Counted from the stretch's first letter, positions 49,207 through 55,878 are shown. The stretch: DNA of 64,000 nt from Magnolia sinica (GCF_029962835.1 NC_080578.1:101907759-101971758), one strand, 5' to 3'. The notes: generated by a model from the letters alone, not told the origin. Numbers and translations: made by a program.

Positions 49207-49210
<4 letters not shown>
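12638..49210 (-). CDS. GRC3: GRC3/NOL9 polynucleotide 5'-hydroxyl kinase (complete, nine coding exons)
   Basis: Coding exons, in order: 49210-49008, 45018-44921, 44785-44752, 27182-27013, 26829-26646, 19154-18974, 18644-18533, 17048-16921, 12691-12638. All junctions are GT-AG, phases match at every join, and the total of 1,164 bp gives 387 residues plus TAG. The Walker A P-loop GPKNSGKT is at residues 48-55. The [13 protein letters not shown] motif (about 76-88) is the Walker B-like GRC3/Clp1 signature. [11 protein letters not shown] and [14 protein letters not shown] follow, and conserved C-terminal blocks include [22 protein letters not shown] and [11 protein letters not shown]. Members of this family phosphorylate the 5'-OH left by LAS1 when ITS2 of pre-rRNA is cut in the nucleolus; CLP1 is a related RNA kinase, but the GRC3-type C-terminus argues against it. 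Introns range from 135 bp to 17.6 kb and hold most of the transposons in the window. The start has an in-frame TGA just upstream (49246-49244). UTR ends were not determined. Confidence 0.93.
12925..13070 (+). mobile_element. RTE LINE fragment in GRC3 intron 8
   Basis: Phrases 'ggagagattgtgaaggatgc', 'gtgggtggaagaaatggaaa' and 'ctgaaagggaaatcttaata' match the 3' part of the RTE copies at 8500-9330 and 46040-46900. It lies in the reverse orientation to GRC3 and is short and truncated at both ends. Confidence 0.6.
13155..16525 (-). mobile_element. Degraded L1-type LINE in GRC3 intron 8, split by a solo LTR
   Basis: Minus-strand pieces occur in the expected order: an endonuclease end (16163-16522, with [15 protein letters not shown]), reverse transcriptase pieces (about 15468-16135, with [18 protein letters not shown] and [12 protein letters not shown]), and a C-terminal zinc-finger-like region ending in a T-rich tract near 13160 (the poly-A side). 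A 60-bp segment is duplicated at 15871-15989. Several stops and frame changes are present. The LTR at 14183-15250 interrupts it. It has the same orientation as GRC3. Confidence 0.75.
14183..15250 (+). mobile_element. Solo LTR (fossil retrotransposon) with 5-bp target duplication
   Basis: The 1,068-bp element has ends TGATGAGGAC and CCTGCATCA and is flanked on both sides by GCATT (14178-14182 and 15251-15255). It carries a TATA-like box (ctataaaaagagg) near 14601 and a GA-rich stretch after it. No internal region is present, as expected after recombination between two LTRs. The family cannot be assigned without a reference. It inserted after the L1 that surrounds it. Confidence 0.75.
17560..18215 (+). 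mobile_element. 3' end of an L1-type LINE with RNase H domain, in GRC3 intron 7
   Basis: The sequence encodes [20 protein letters not shown] and then [20 protein letters not shown] and [13 protein letters not shown]. These are the conserved parts of the RNase H domain (RVT_3) found at the C-terminus of some plant L1 elements. An A-rich tail occurs near 18157-18210. The first part is out of frame with the second. Orientation is opposite to GRC3. Confidence 0.7.
19430..19840 (-). mobile_element. L1-type LINE 3' fragment in GRC3 intron 5
   Basis: The minus strand encodes [20 protein letters not shown] and then [11 protein letters not shown] and [10 protein letters not shown], the zinc-finger reverse-transcriptase tail (zf-RVT) seen in plant L1 elements. 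It is 5' truncated and carries one or more frame changes. Confidence 0.7.
20403..21482. mobile_element. hAT-like MITE (CAAGGTATTC family) carrying a second MITE
   Basis: Ends are CAAAGGTATTCAACAATG and CGTTTTAAATACCATG, matching the 39597-39854 copy and the end of the large hAT element at 38302. The flanking octamers CTTAAAAA and CAGAAAAA agree at six of eight bases. Without the nested insert the element is about 310 bp and consists of 'gttacgacc/taacggcc'-type sequence. Confidence 0.6.
20462..21222. mobile_element. hAT-like MITE (CGATAT family), copy 1
   Basis: Ends are TAGTGTTTTAAATATTGACG and GATGTTTCGAACACTG. The flanking 8-bp duplication is GTTACAAC (20454-20461) and GTTACGAC (21223-21230), one mismatch. 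The subterminal regions are rich in 'cgatatatccca' motifs in both orientations. It aligns along its whole length with 32961-33708. A reading frame of about 65 codons (20651-20848) is conserved between the copies but matches no family that I know. Confidence 0.8.
22140..23390 (-). mobile_element. L1-type LINE 3' fragment, split by a TRIM
   Basis: On the minus strand 22881-23120 encodes [20 protein letters not shown] and [12 protein letters not shown] (zf-RVT tail). The piece left of the TRIM encodes [18 protein letters not shown] followed by [14 protein letters not shown]. Both correspond to the C-terminal region of the better copy at 35117-37884. The two halves read on from each other across the TRIM insertion. 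Confidence 0.7.
22354..22897 (+). mobile_element. TRIM (miniature LTR retrotransposon, fossil), copy 1
   Basis: Two direct repeats of 256 bp (22354-22609) and 235 bp (22663-22897) flank an internal region of only about 53 bp. That region starts with a primer-binding-like site TGGTATTAGAGC (22613-22624; the common plant Met-tRNA type is TGGTATCAGAGC). Before the right repeat is a G-rich tract (atcgggggtga). The ends are TAATGYA and TGCATYA. A perfect 5-bp target duplication TTGTC flanks it (22349-22353 and 22898-22902). It is non-coding. The LTRs differ at many positions, so it is not recent. Confidence 0.85.
23391..25062. other. Non-coding part of GRC3 intron 5 with a tandem duplication
   Basis: A unit of about 92 bp starting 'acaaaactcaagtgacttc' is repeated directly at about 24194-24285 and 24286-24375. 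A short CCTCC microsatellite is near 24816. I see no exon or named element in the rest. Confidence 0.5.
25102..25677. mobile_element. hAT-like MITE built of TAGCGTGTAGC repeats
   Basis: Ends are CAATGTTTTCAATAACAAAT and GCTATTTAAAACACTG. The flanking octamers ATCCCAAT (25094-25101) and ATCCCAAC (25678-25685) form an 8-bp target duplication with one mismatch. The subterminal parts are arrays of 'agcgtgtagcataagctaca'. A smaller palindromic element lies inside at about 25206-25320. Confidence 0.75.
25206..25320. mobile_element. Small palindromic MITE nested in the 25102-25677 element
   Basis: Terminal inverted repeats: gttgcgtttggttccaccaa on the left and the reverse complement of 'ttggtgcaaccaaacacaac' on the right. 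Length is about 110 bp. The target duplication was not resolved. Confidence 0.55.
27440..28300 (-). other. Unassigned sequence next to a copia remnant, possibly its LTR side
   Basis: It lies between GRC3 exon 4 and the recognisable copia coding region. The phrase 'aacattctcccgcttagacc' resembles sequence near copia ends, but no repeat pair or target duplication could be found. Called only as possible. Confidence 0.25.
28300..30170 (-). mobile_element. Ty1/copia pol remnant (fossil) in GRC3 intron 3
   Basis: Minus-strand pieces recall copia polyprotein in order: a GYRFYCP-type segment near 30040-30100, the linker ending with RRSQRVRRP (about 29760), the start of the reverse transcriptase ([29 protein letters not shown]), and an active-site region with MYVDDVLFA near 29210. 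It is broken in many places and has no clear LTR pair, so it is old. An AC microsatellite has grown inside it. Confidence 0.75.
29235..29267. repeat. AC microsatellite
   Basis: A pure CA/AC repeat of about 30 bp inside the copia remnant. Confidence 0.9.
32522..32601. repeat. TA microsatellite
   Basis: About 80 bp of TA repeat within the hAT copy. Confidence 0.95.
32961..33708. mobile_element. hAT-like MITE (CGATAT family), copy 2
   Basis: Ends CAATGTTTTAAATATCG and CTTTAAAACATTG, with a perfect 8-bp target duplication CTTATAAC at 32953-32960 and 33709-33716. It is homologous along its length to 20462-21222. The 66-codon frame at 33129-33329 parallels that of copy 1 ([20 protein letters not shown] here). 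Confidence 0.85.
34041..34681 (+). mobile_element. TRIM (miniature LTR retrotransposon, fossil), copy 2
   Basis: Same family as 22354-22897. Left repeat 34041-34295, primer-binding-like TGGTATCAAAGC at 34299-34310, right repeat 34349-34681. The ends are TAATGCA and AGCATTA. A perfect 5-bp target duplication TCCAC lies at 34036-34040 and 34682-34686. The right repeat is longer (333 versus 255 bp) because the segment 'gtgaggcaggtggctcgtgt' is reiterated there. It is non-coding and sits at the junction between a hAT remnant and a copia remnant. Confidence 0.85.
34879..34922. repeat. GA microsatellite
   Basis: About 44 bp of GA repeat inside the copia remnant. Confidence 0.95.
35117..37884 (-). 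mobile_element. 5'-truncated L1-type LINE with 20-bp target duplication
   Basis: The 20-bp direct repeat TTATTCATTATTTGAGTGTT is identical at 35097-35116 and 37885-37904. The low-coordinate end is a T-rich tract (35117-35152, the poly-A tail of a minus-strand element). The endonuclease is missing, so the copy was truncated at integration. The reverse transcriptase frame is open (36162-37775), but the segment after it, with the zf-RVT tail (35401-35916, [16 protein letters not shown]), is in other frames, so at least one or two breaks exist. The long perfect duplication and open frame suggest that it is younger than the other LINEs here. Confidence 0.92.
36162..37775 (-). CDS. L1 reverse transcriptase, open frame of 537 codons (element gene, not host)
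   Basis: This is the reverse transcriptase domain of a plant L1 ORF2. Visible blocks in order: [88 protein letters not shown], and the catalytic motif [10 protein letters not shown] with the YADD aspartates intact. The thumb-like region with [20 protein letters not shown] follows. The element's endonuclease is absent, so the protein could not act alone in retrotransposition. It lies in GRC3 intron 3 in the same orientation as the host gene. Confidence 0.9.
   Translation of the reverse strand: MISDEAVSFVSNLLKLDTHHRPTLNFLPMDRISELDTASLEAGFSPDEVKLAIQLPAGDKALGPDGFPILVFQHFWELLQGDILDFVNEFYERGQLSDTLGPTFIVLISKVQGADSLHNFRPISLLRSPYKILAKILANRLQRVMDKIISHHQSAFIQARQIIDSALMAAECLHSSHISGSRGILCKLDLEKAYDHVDWNFLLYLLKQMGFGDRWLNWIKACVRSAMSSVLINGSPKGYFKSSRGLRQGDPLSPFLFLIVVEALSRMLRNGQAEGIIGGFQIKDMEHPIFQYADDTLLFCKVDWDKVGNLRIVIRYFEAISGLKVNLSKSKLIGVNISDSDTRRFADFFGCTPDSLPTNFVGLPLCIGKPPMVFWDKIIDRFQHYLMRWKCRYLSLGGRLTLIKAALSNLPLYFMSLFKCPTKILRTLEKLRRDFLWHGCEDRKKFHLVAWSNVRKHYQDGGAGIRNLKAMNRALLGKWWWRLGAEEGTLWNRLIKCKYGKSAQGWWTKGVSKSSVSAVWRGIISYHREVQTQCVSP
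39597..39854. mobile_element. hAT-like MITE (CAAGGTATTC family), 258 bp
   Basis: Ends CAAGGTGTTCCAAAACGGTA and CGATTTTGAATACCTTG. The flanking octamers CTTGTTTC (39589-39596) and CCTGTTTC (39855-39862) differ at one base. The interior consists of 'gtaacggccgttac'-like inverted motifs. Its terminal sequence matches the end of the large hAT element at 38302 in which it sits. Confidence 0.8.
40306..43194 (-). mobile_element. 5'-truncated L1-type LINE inside hAT copy 2
   Basis: The direct repeat TCGACAAATG lies at 40296-40305 and 43195-43204. The T-rich low-coordinate end is the poly-A side. Minus-strand pieces: reverse transcriptase around 42244-43060, then 41719-42237 ([35 protein letters not shown]) and a zf-RVT-like tail. 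The catalytic region reads FAYDTFIF where YADD is expected, and frames are broken in several places. A hAT-like element is inserted near its 3' end. Confidence 0.8.
40387..40987. mobile_element. hAT-like element rich in CTCGAGC/GAGTCGAG motifs
   Basis: Ends TAGAGGTGTACACGAG and CGTGTACAGCCCTA, flanked by a perfect 8-bp duplication CCAACAAC (40379-40386 and 40988-40995). The subterminal regions are dense in 'aactcggctcgg'-like motifs. Similar 'AGGGGTGTACACGAG' ends are common in plant genomes. It has no transposase. Confidence 0.8.
43500..44750. other. GRC3 intron 3, proximal part with a tandem duplication
   Basis: A unit of about 85 bp ('gggaaagtcgggcttgatcc' ... 'gaggtatgggttcaaaccct') is repeated directly at roughly 43650-43735 and 43736-43820. 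The remainder up to exon 3 shows no gene or named element. Confidence 0.5.
44752..44785 (-). CDS. GRC3: GRC3 34-bp microexon (coding exon 3)
   Basis: Bounded by 'tttgcag' and 'gtatgt', this 34-bp exon supplies the residues [12 protein letters not shown] together with one base from exon 2 and one from exon 4. The LKTPER sequence directly before (C/Y)FFGD is as expected for this family. Intron 2 on one side is only 135 bp, while intron 3 on the other is 17.6 kb. Confidence 0.9.
45019..46039. other. GRC3 intron 1, no feature recognised
   Basis: No coding exon. Some imperfect repeats of 'ggacctgaaa' type occur around 45640-45800. Confidence 0.4.
46040..46905 (+). mobile_element. RTE-type LINE, 3' part of the reverse transcriptase
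   Basis: The sequence encodes [13 protein letters not shown], then [20 protein letters not shown] (FTND in place of the usual FADD), [14 protein letters not shown], and later [20 protein letters not shown]. It ends with 'gaccccaattagttgggata' and a GAT-type tail near 46895. Breaks in frame are present and the 5' part is missing. Orientation is opposite to GRC3. Confidence 0.85.
47053..47415. repeat. MITE with inverted ends 'ccaaca-gatggtaagttat'
   Basis: The left segment 'gtccaacagatggtaagtta' and the right segment 'ggtaacttaccatccaaaca' are inverted repeats. The interior has 'gttggccccaccaagaggacc' and 'atgggctgatttttacacaa'. The same family is at 58648-59045. Confidence 0.5.
47416..49007. 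other. GRC3 intron 1, distal part
   Basis: Degenerate 'gtggcccacctaaatcacgg'-type repeats fill 47740-48240. A minus-strand RTE 3' end ('aatctaagccctatcccaaa') lies at about 48315-48440. A GATA microsatellite is near 48960-48982. No exon was seen. Confidence 0.45.
49008..49210 (-). CDS. GRC3: GRC3 first coding exon with P-loop
   Basis: The exon encodes [13 protein letters not shown] and then [15 protein letters not shown], ending in CAACAG before the donor 'gtctcc'. The final AG plus the first base of exon 2 make the Arg codon of [16 protein letters not shown] in the same frame at 49246-49244 limits the start to this ATG. Confidence 0.92.

Positions 49211-49245
<35 letters not shown>
49211..49245 (-). 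repeat. GA microsatellite abutting the GRC3 start codon
   Basis: On the coding strand a GA repeat of about 35 bp ends directly at the ATG (gagagagATGGGGGAGC). It forms the last part of the 5' leader. Length variation here would not shift the reading frame. Confidence 0.9.
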
Positions 49246-49249
<4 letters not shown>

Positions 49250-49347
49250 ATTCCTGCGTCTGCTGCTACGCTGAGTCCCACACGTGTGAAAAAGTTCTCA
49301 GGCACGGGCCATAGAACCACTTGTCTTACGGAGCGCGTAAAAGAACC

Positions 49348-49883
49348 GGAAACGGATTGGCTACTCCCCCTGCCACCAGCCAATGGCTGGTGGTCGGTGA
49401 TCTGTGGGCCCCAAAATGATGCATGTGTTTCATCCATGCCGTCCATCTATTTTTCAAGATCATTTTATTGTTTCCAAAGAAATGAGGTATATCCTAATCT
49501 CAAGTGGACCACATTACAGGAAACAGTGTTGAATGAGCCTCGACCATTAAAAACCTTTTGGGGGCCATGAAAGTTTTGGATCAAGCGGATATTTGTTTTT
49601 TCCCTTCATCTGTGTCTGTATGACATAATCAACCGATTGAATGTCAAATAAACAGTACACTGGGCTTTAGGATGATTTTAATAGTGGATATCCAATCGCT
49701 ATTGTTTTCCTGTGGTGTGGTCCACCTGAGATTTATATCCCTCTCATTTTTGGTATGACATCGTAAAATGATCTGTAAAAATAGATGAACGGAATGGATG
49801 AAACGTATACGTCATGGTGGGCCCACAGAGCACCGACCACCAGCCACAGGGCTGGTGGCAGGGGGAGTAGCGAATCCGTTTCC
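49348..49883. mobile_element. Mutator-like MITE in the GRC3 upstream region
   Basis: Terminal inverted repeats of about 70 bp: left GGAAACGGATTGGCTACTCC, right in reverse complement GGAAACGGATTCGCTACTCC. Both continue through CCCTGCCACCAGCC to GTGGGCCC. The flanking 9-bp target duplication is AAAAGAACC (49339-49347) and AAAAGAGCC (49884-49892), one mismatch, as expected for Mutator-type transposition. Its near end is 137 bp from the GRC3 start codon. Confidence 0.85.
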
Positions 49884-49892
49884 AAAAGAGCC

Positions 49893-51260
49893 AATATCTG
49901 TGCGCCCCCCTATATCGTATATGCAAATCCACACCGTCCATCACGTGAGAAGCCTTATCACGCAGAAATATTAGAAGGATAAAAACCCAAATGGGCCACA
50001 CCAATGGTAACAATGTAAGAAATCCACTCAAAAGCACAGTGGGATTTAACCACAATAAGCAGTTAAACCATGTTAAAAATCTTGTTAGTCTTGGCATAAG
50101 TAAAGACCCATGTTGTAAATGTGAAATCTACTTCCATCTGTGTAGCCCGTTTGATTTTTTCATCAGGCTAACATTCCGTATATACCGTCCAAATAATGCT
50201 TCTAACCTAATGAATGGATTGGATTTTACATATAGAACAGAGTAGCCCCACAGAGCTTGAGGGCCTGTTTGGCCGGGCTGATTGGAAGGGATTGGAAGGG
50301 GTTGGAAGATAGATCCTGGGACTGGAACAGACAAGGGATCCGGATCCCGGATATAGCAATCCCATGGATATTAAGACAATCCGCTCACATCACCATCATT
50401 ATCTTTAAATCCCATCCAATCCACCCTAATCCCTTCAAAATTGCCTGGACGTGTTTGGTTGGAGGAATTGAAAAGGATCGGAAGGTTTAATCCCAGGATT
50501 GGCCGGACGTGCCAAACAGACTCAGATATAGCATTCCCAGGATATAGCAATCCCAGAATATAGCAATCCAATAAATCTTGCACCAATCCACCGACGTAGC
50601 TACCCTTACCTTGAAATCCGTGCAATCCACTCTAATTCCATCCAATCGCATCCAATCTGCCCGGCCAAACAGGCCCTGAGTGTTTTACACCGTGCAAAAA
50701 ACAGGTGTCATAGAAGATTCCGGGCCGGTGGCATATATTCTGTGTGTACGGTACAAATGATGCTTCTAATCTGATGGATGGACTGGATATCACATATGGT
50801 GGACCCCCACAGAGCTTTCCCCCTGGGTTAAACACGTGTTGTGGAAGATTTCCAACCGGTAGCACACGTGTGAAACAGTTGTTAGGCACTTTCCTCGCCG
50901 TATCTGTACGATCGAATAATTTCACTGAAAAAACGGTTTTGATGGGACCCAACTCGACTACAACCACCTGTTTTAGGCAGCTGCTTTAAACACCCAAGCT
51001 CTTTGAGGCCCACCATCTTATATCCGTAAATCTACTCTGTCCATCAGGTGAAAACCAATATTTTAACCGTACATACAAGATATCAGAGCGATGGTAAAGA
51101 CTCTGGCAGATCACACCAATGAAAACGATGTAAAAATGTTCATGAAACCTATAAGCTCAATTGGTGTGGCCCACATGATATTTCAATTAGTTTGATTTTT
51201 TTCTCTTCATTTCATCCTGTCGAGTTACAACTGATTAACGGGTTAGATGAAAGATACACA
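49893..51260. repeat. Degenerate palindromic MITE sequence split by a Tourist-like MITE
   Basis: Positions 49905-50260 begin and end with related inverted sequence ('atatgcaaatccacaccgtc' and 'gattggattttacatatag'). The run continues after the insert at 50677 with a similar unit around 50730-50820 and another from 50995. No gene was seen. Confidence 0.45.
50261..50676. mobile_element. Tourist/Harbinger-like MITE
   Basis: Ends GGGCCTGTTTGGCCGGGC and its exact inverse GCCCGGCCAAACAGGCCC, with a 3-bp TGA duplication (50258-50260 and 50677-50679). The inverted similarity extends about 35 bp with few mismatches. Repeated 'atatagcaatccca' motifs lie inside. Confidence 0.8.
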
Positions 51261-53452
51261 CTATGTGGTTGGCATCTTCATTGTTCCCTGTGGTGTGACC
51301 AGACAGCATGTTGGGCTCCACCAGCTCTGGTGTGTTACGGCTGCAGAGGATTCCGGTTCATTTTCATGGACCACGTCTGGCGACCTCTTCCCACCGTTGA
51401 TCAGGCGCATGTTGGTGATCCAAGCCATTGATCAGATAGCGGGCTTTGAGCATGCCATGGGCAAAAAATATAATACTGATCTGATTGGATGGCTAAGAAA
51501 AATGTCCGAGGTCCAGGTTTGATGCACACGAGTGGTTCACTTGATGAGTTTACTACCCTGAGTTTTGGTACATGGCATGTCCACAGTCTGGAATACCTAA
51601 TGAACGGCTTGGATCAGTTGAATTGGTACCATTTAACATCTCAAATAGGCTCCACATGCTAATAGTGTGATTCAGGACCACATTCTATCAGAACCCACGA
51701 CCAAACATCTATTCTGTTCTACGCAGCACGTAAAACACCCTAGCTTTGTGGGGCTCACCATGCTGTATACGGAAATCCACTCCGTCCATCACAACCAAGA
51801 ACTTCTATTTGAATTTTAAATATAAAATATCATCTCTTTATGAAATTCCAGTGGGCCACATCAATGGGAAAAATATAAAAAGTTCACAGTGTGGCCCACC
51901 TGAGTTCTGGATCAGATCTGAATTTTATATATTAACTTCGACCTAGTCTGTTACACCTTATTAATGGGTCGACTAAAAGACAAACCATGGTGGTCCCACA
52001 TGCAAATCTATGGTTGGCATCCTATCCCCATATTTTTCATATTGTGTGACCCATCTGAGTTATGGATCTAGCTGACTTGCTCAACATCATGTTTGTAGCT
52101 TTTAATCTTGCTAATGTGACACATATCACTGGGATTTTAAAAATCTTGCAATATTTAAATTAATTAAAAGATATTATGGTGTAGATATGGTGAGACAATT
52201 TTATTTTTATTTTTTCCCTATTTAATTGCCAAATTATTGTGATTTTTATTATTATTTTATTATAGTGATTTTTACCACAAAACTCCTCAATAATTCTAAT
52301 TTCACCAAAGAAGCTTGGAATTCTAGGATGTGAAATGACAGAAACACCTCTGTATACTTTTTAATAAGAAGTAATTGGAGTAGAGCATTGTGGGGCCCAT
52401 GTGGGGTGTGTGTGACATTTACAGTTGCATCTCATCGTGATGATTAGATGGACCAAAAATCAGATCATCCAACCAGGCCACATGCGAATTTGGAGGTTTT
52501 TGGGTGGCTACATTCCATTTTCAAGGTGTGGGCTATCTGATGATTGGATCAGTTTAATTTTTTGTTCATCCTATGGTCATGTTGGTCTGCACATGTTGCA
52601 AGGGTCAGATATCATACATGCTGGCCTCTTATTGCTCAACTCTACCATTTTCTAGAACAAAAAAGGCAACCGTTTTTGGTCATTTCCTCCCTTTAAAGTA
52701 AATTGATTGGTACTATTGAAAAATCTAAATTCTTAAGGGGTTTTTCTGTAAAAATCCCTCTATCATGCATATATACCTAAAAAAAATTAAATTAGTGGTT
52801 AACTTATAATAAATATTTTTTAATTTTTATTTTCACTTACTTTTCCTATCTCAAGAAAAGCCTCAAAACCTTAAAATCTCTGAGAAATTCCAAACCAAAG
52901 AATTGAAGAGAATGAGATTTGTCATTATGATCCTCACTCATGCAACCTTTAAACCACCACATTTCTTTTTTTCTCTTGTTAAAATCAATAAGGGGCTGTT
53001 TGAGGGGAAGGGTTTGGAGCATTGCAAAATCCATTTCAAAACGCCCATGTTTGCTTTTTGTTAGGAATTTTGTCAATTCTTAGATATCTAAATCCACACC
53101 TCCATAAATCCATGGAGAGACAAATCCAAATTCCTAAATAACTAAAAAGACTTGACAAGTCTCCAGAATGACTCTTTAAAAATAAAAAGTACAAAAATTA
53201 TTTTTCTACTTTACATTTGCAACAAATGCTCCTCAAGTCCATAAATTTGTAGTGTAATTCTACATACTGGACTTTGAAATATGCCAAATCCAAATCCAAA
53301 TCCAAATCCATGATCTTGACAAGTTCATGAGTTTATCAAATCCATATTCTTATTTCCTTGATCCCAAATTGGGCCATCGCTACTGGGAACTTAACCATTC
53401 GCAGGCCGGGATTAGACAGAAACTGTCAAACATCCGAAAAACAGCTTTTTAA
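51261..53452. other. Intergenic sequence between GRC3 and the right METTL gene
   Basis: Another degenerate palindromic MITE unit starts near 51735 ('ctttgtggggctcaccatgc'). Positions 52140-53450 are AT-rich with no recognised feature except a short CCAAAT tandem run near 53285-53310. Confidence 0.4.
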
Positions 53453-53884
53453 GGGCCTACTTGGATACCACAAAATAAGTTACTTTTTCTGCTTACAGAA
53501 ATAGATAAGTGACTTGTTTGAAATAAGTTTAGTTTATTATTAGTTATAAGTAACTTTTTTATTTAAAAATACTTAATCACTTTAGTTAATTTTTTTTAGC
53601 TTTTCTACTTTTCATAAGTTGCTAAAACCCCTTGTTGGTCCCGAGGAGGCTAGGTTGCTCTGGCTCATAGCTCCAAGATGACTAGCACGAATGAGGCAGC
53701 TTCAACACCACCTAGACTTCGAATCCTTCTGTCCTGGACAGATTCTGTCAGTTCAAACTTTCAATTTTTGGAAGAGAGCTCCTCACAACTATGTTGTTTA
53801 CCAAACATACTTATCTGCTAAGTAGAAACTAAGATAAGCCACTTGAGGCATAAGTGGCTTAAGTAACTTACATCCAAACACCCC
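53453..53884. mobile_element. Tourist/Harbinger-like MITE
   Basis: Ends GGGCCTACTTGGAT and ATCCAAACACCCC, with TAA on both sides (53450-53452 and 53885-53887). Interior motifs of the type 'aagtaactt' occur in both orientations. 432 bp, no ORF. Confidence 0.65.
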
Positions 53885-54990
53885 TAAATGATATTCTCCA
53901 TTTGGCTGTCAACGGCGGGGATTGCCTTTGAGCAGGATTTCGAACTGCTCCGGCCAGACCTATTTTAAAGTTTGCACCACCTAATCAGTGTCCATTGCAG
54001 CCATAATTACCATACACAAAAATTCCAGCCCGTTTTACCATCGCCATAAATAAACTGCTAAACATTTTACATTATACACCACCCCATCTTTGTGGGGCCC
54101 ATCGTTTGGATGTGTTCTTCTTTGGTGGTCCCCGACTTTCTTTCAGTTGAATTTGAACTGTTGCTATTCCTCTTCCTATCTATTTGTAGGCCACAAAGAC
54201 CCTCTGCACAGCTAGTGACGCTTTGGGGTGTTTGGATTGAGAGAATATTCAATGGAAATGAATTCGATTTCTATGTGACCAGGTTTGCAGCTCTTTGCAT
54301 AATAAAAAAGTAGCCATGGAATTTGATTTTCATTTTCAAGGCTTTACTGAAAAAAGTAGATATGAATTTAGAGAAATGCTTTAAACTTCTCATACCACTT
54401 TAAGTTATTGTGGTCCTAGTTTCCTCAAATTATTTATTCAATTTTTAATGACGGTGTCTCCACCCCATTTTAAGATAAGACTAATCCCTGCGGATGCACA
54501 CAATCACATTCCATCAGTTTATTTGAAAATTCCAGTTGATCAATCTTAACTGTCATTATATGTATAACACATTTCATGGGCTACCATGCAAAAATCTCAC
54601 CGATTGCATGATCCAATCCATCCTCGAATTGGCATTATGTTCTGCAGCCATCGATTTTCCAACCCATGGATAGGATGGTTATGATTGCCTAACAGATATG
54701 ATTCTTTAGAATCATATGCAATTCATGATGGGACCTAACAAATGGATGGATCGAATTATTAATAGGACCTGTTTTGTGTAAACAATCTTGACCATCCACA
54801 TTAAAGGCCATTGATCAAATGAAAAATAACTTTTAAATCAGTTAGATGGTCACATGGTAGCCCATGAAATGTGTGATGGAGATAATGAGCACTCTATATC
54901 AAGGGATTGGACTGTCCCAACTCCCAGACATTAGAGAACCGAAAACCAGTGACAATCACACACTTTTGGAACTCCATTCACACCTTACGA

Positions 54991-55191
54991 AAAATCAAAG
55001 TTCTTAGGTTCTGAGGGGAGTATCGTCACAAGGCTTCAACATAGCATTTCACCTGTGGATGCCATGCAATTTCCTAGCAATTTGAATGCAGTTCATGCTG
55101 CCATGGACAATTTGTTGCGAGCCTGCCATGGGATTGACCATAAGCAAATTCTACAGCAAGGTGCCAATACCATATGGTACCTGAGAAAGTA
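54991..55191 (+). CDS. Unidentified exon-like open frame ending in TAG
   Basis: Reading TTT GGA ACT CCA on the plus strand gives an open stretch with protein-like composition: FGTPFTPYEKSKFLGSEG, VTRLQHSISPVDAMQFP, NLNAVHAAMDNLLRA and QILQQGANTIWYLRK before the stop. It has no convincing ATG at its start and a stop shortly upstream, so it would have to be a terminal exon with an acceptor near 54955, or a gene fragment. I do not recognise the family and found no partner exons upstream. Confidence 0.25.
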
Positions 55192-55878
55192 GCCATCCGA
55201 AACACCAGTTTTCATCATCAAGTGGACATACGTAACGTGCAGTCGGTGAATTTCAAGTAACTACCATCTTATCATCTATTACTAGTGTTGCACAGGGAAA
55301 CATGCTATGACAGTTGAGGTTGATAGTTTTCTTCCTAGCACACGTATGGGATCGGAATATTCATTGGGTGGGACTCACCAAAAATCAGCAATAGAATCAT
55401 TACGCTGGCCATGAATATGAGCAGTTGGTCATACTTTCCTAACCATCAATGTGCGGCTGACTTGATGAGTATACCCACCTGATTTTTTGTGCTGGAAACG
55501 TTCACTGTGATACCCACTAGATTCATGGCCCCGATCTCATACATGAGTGGCTCATTGACATGTGCGAATCATGTAACTTGCACGAGAAAGTCCAATAAGC
55601 AAGGGTCATCGTTACCTGATCAACCACAAATGGTGTTTGTTGCTGTGAGATACAACCACCAATGACTCCTCCCCTTGGCAAGCTAACCGCATTGCACTGT
55701 TTAAATGCGAAAAAAAAGAAAAAAAGAAAAAAAAAGTCATTGGAATTATAGTGACATTGACATGAAACAGGAACTGTAACATTCTAAAATTTTGTTGCCA
55801 ATACCATCAATTGTCAAATCCATCTGGATCTGGATATCGGGATCAACCACCATTTGGGCCTCGAAATTGAACACATTG
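55192..55878. other. Stretch downstream of the right METTL gene, no gene recognised
   Basis: It contains an A-rich run near 55710-55735 and would include the 3' UTR of the minus-strand gene. Nothing else is supported. Confidence 0.4.

Noticed and set aside
48946-49446. Minus-strand frame of 166 codons overlapping GRC3 exon 1
   Set aside because: It contains a long Arg-Glu run from the GA repeat and an out-of-frame reading of the kinase exon; the P-loop frame is the real one.
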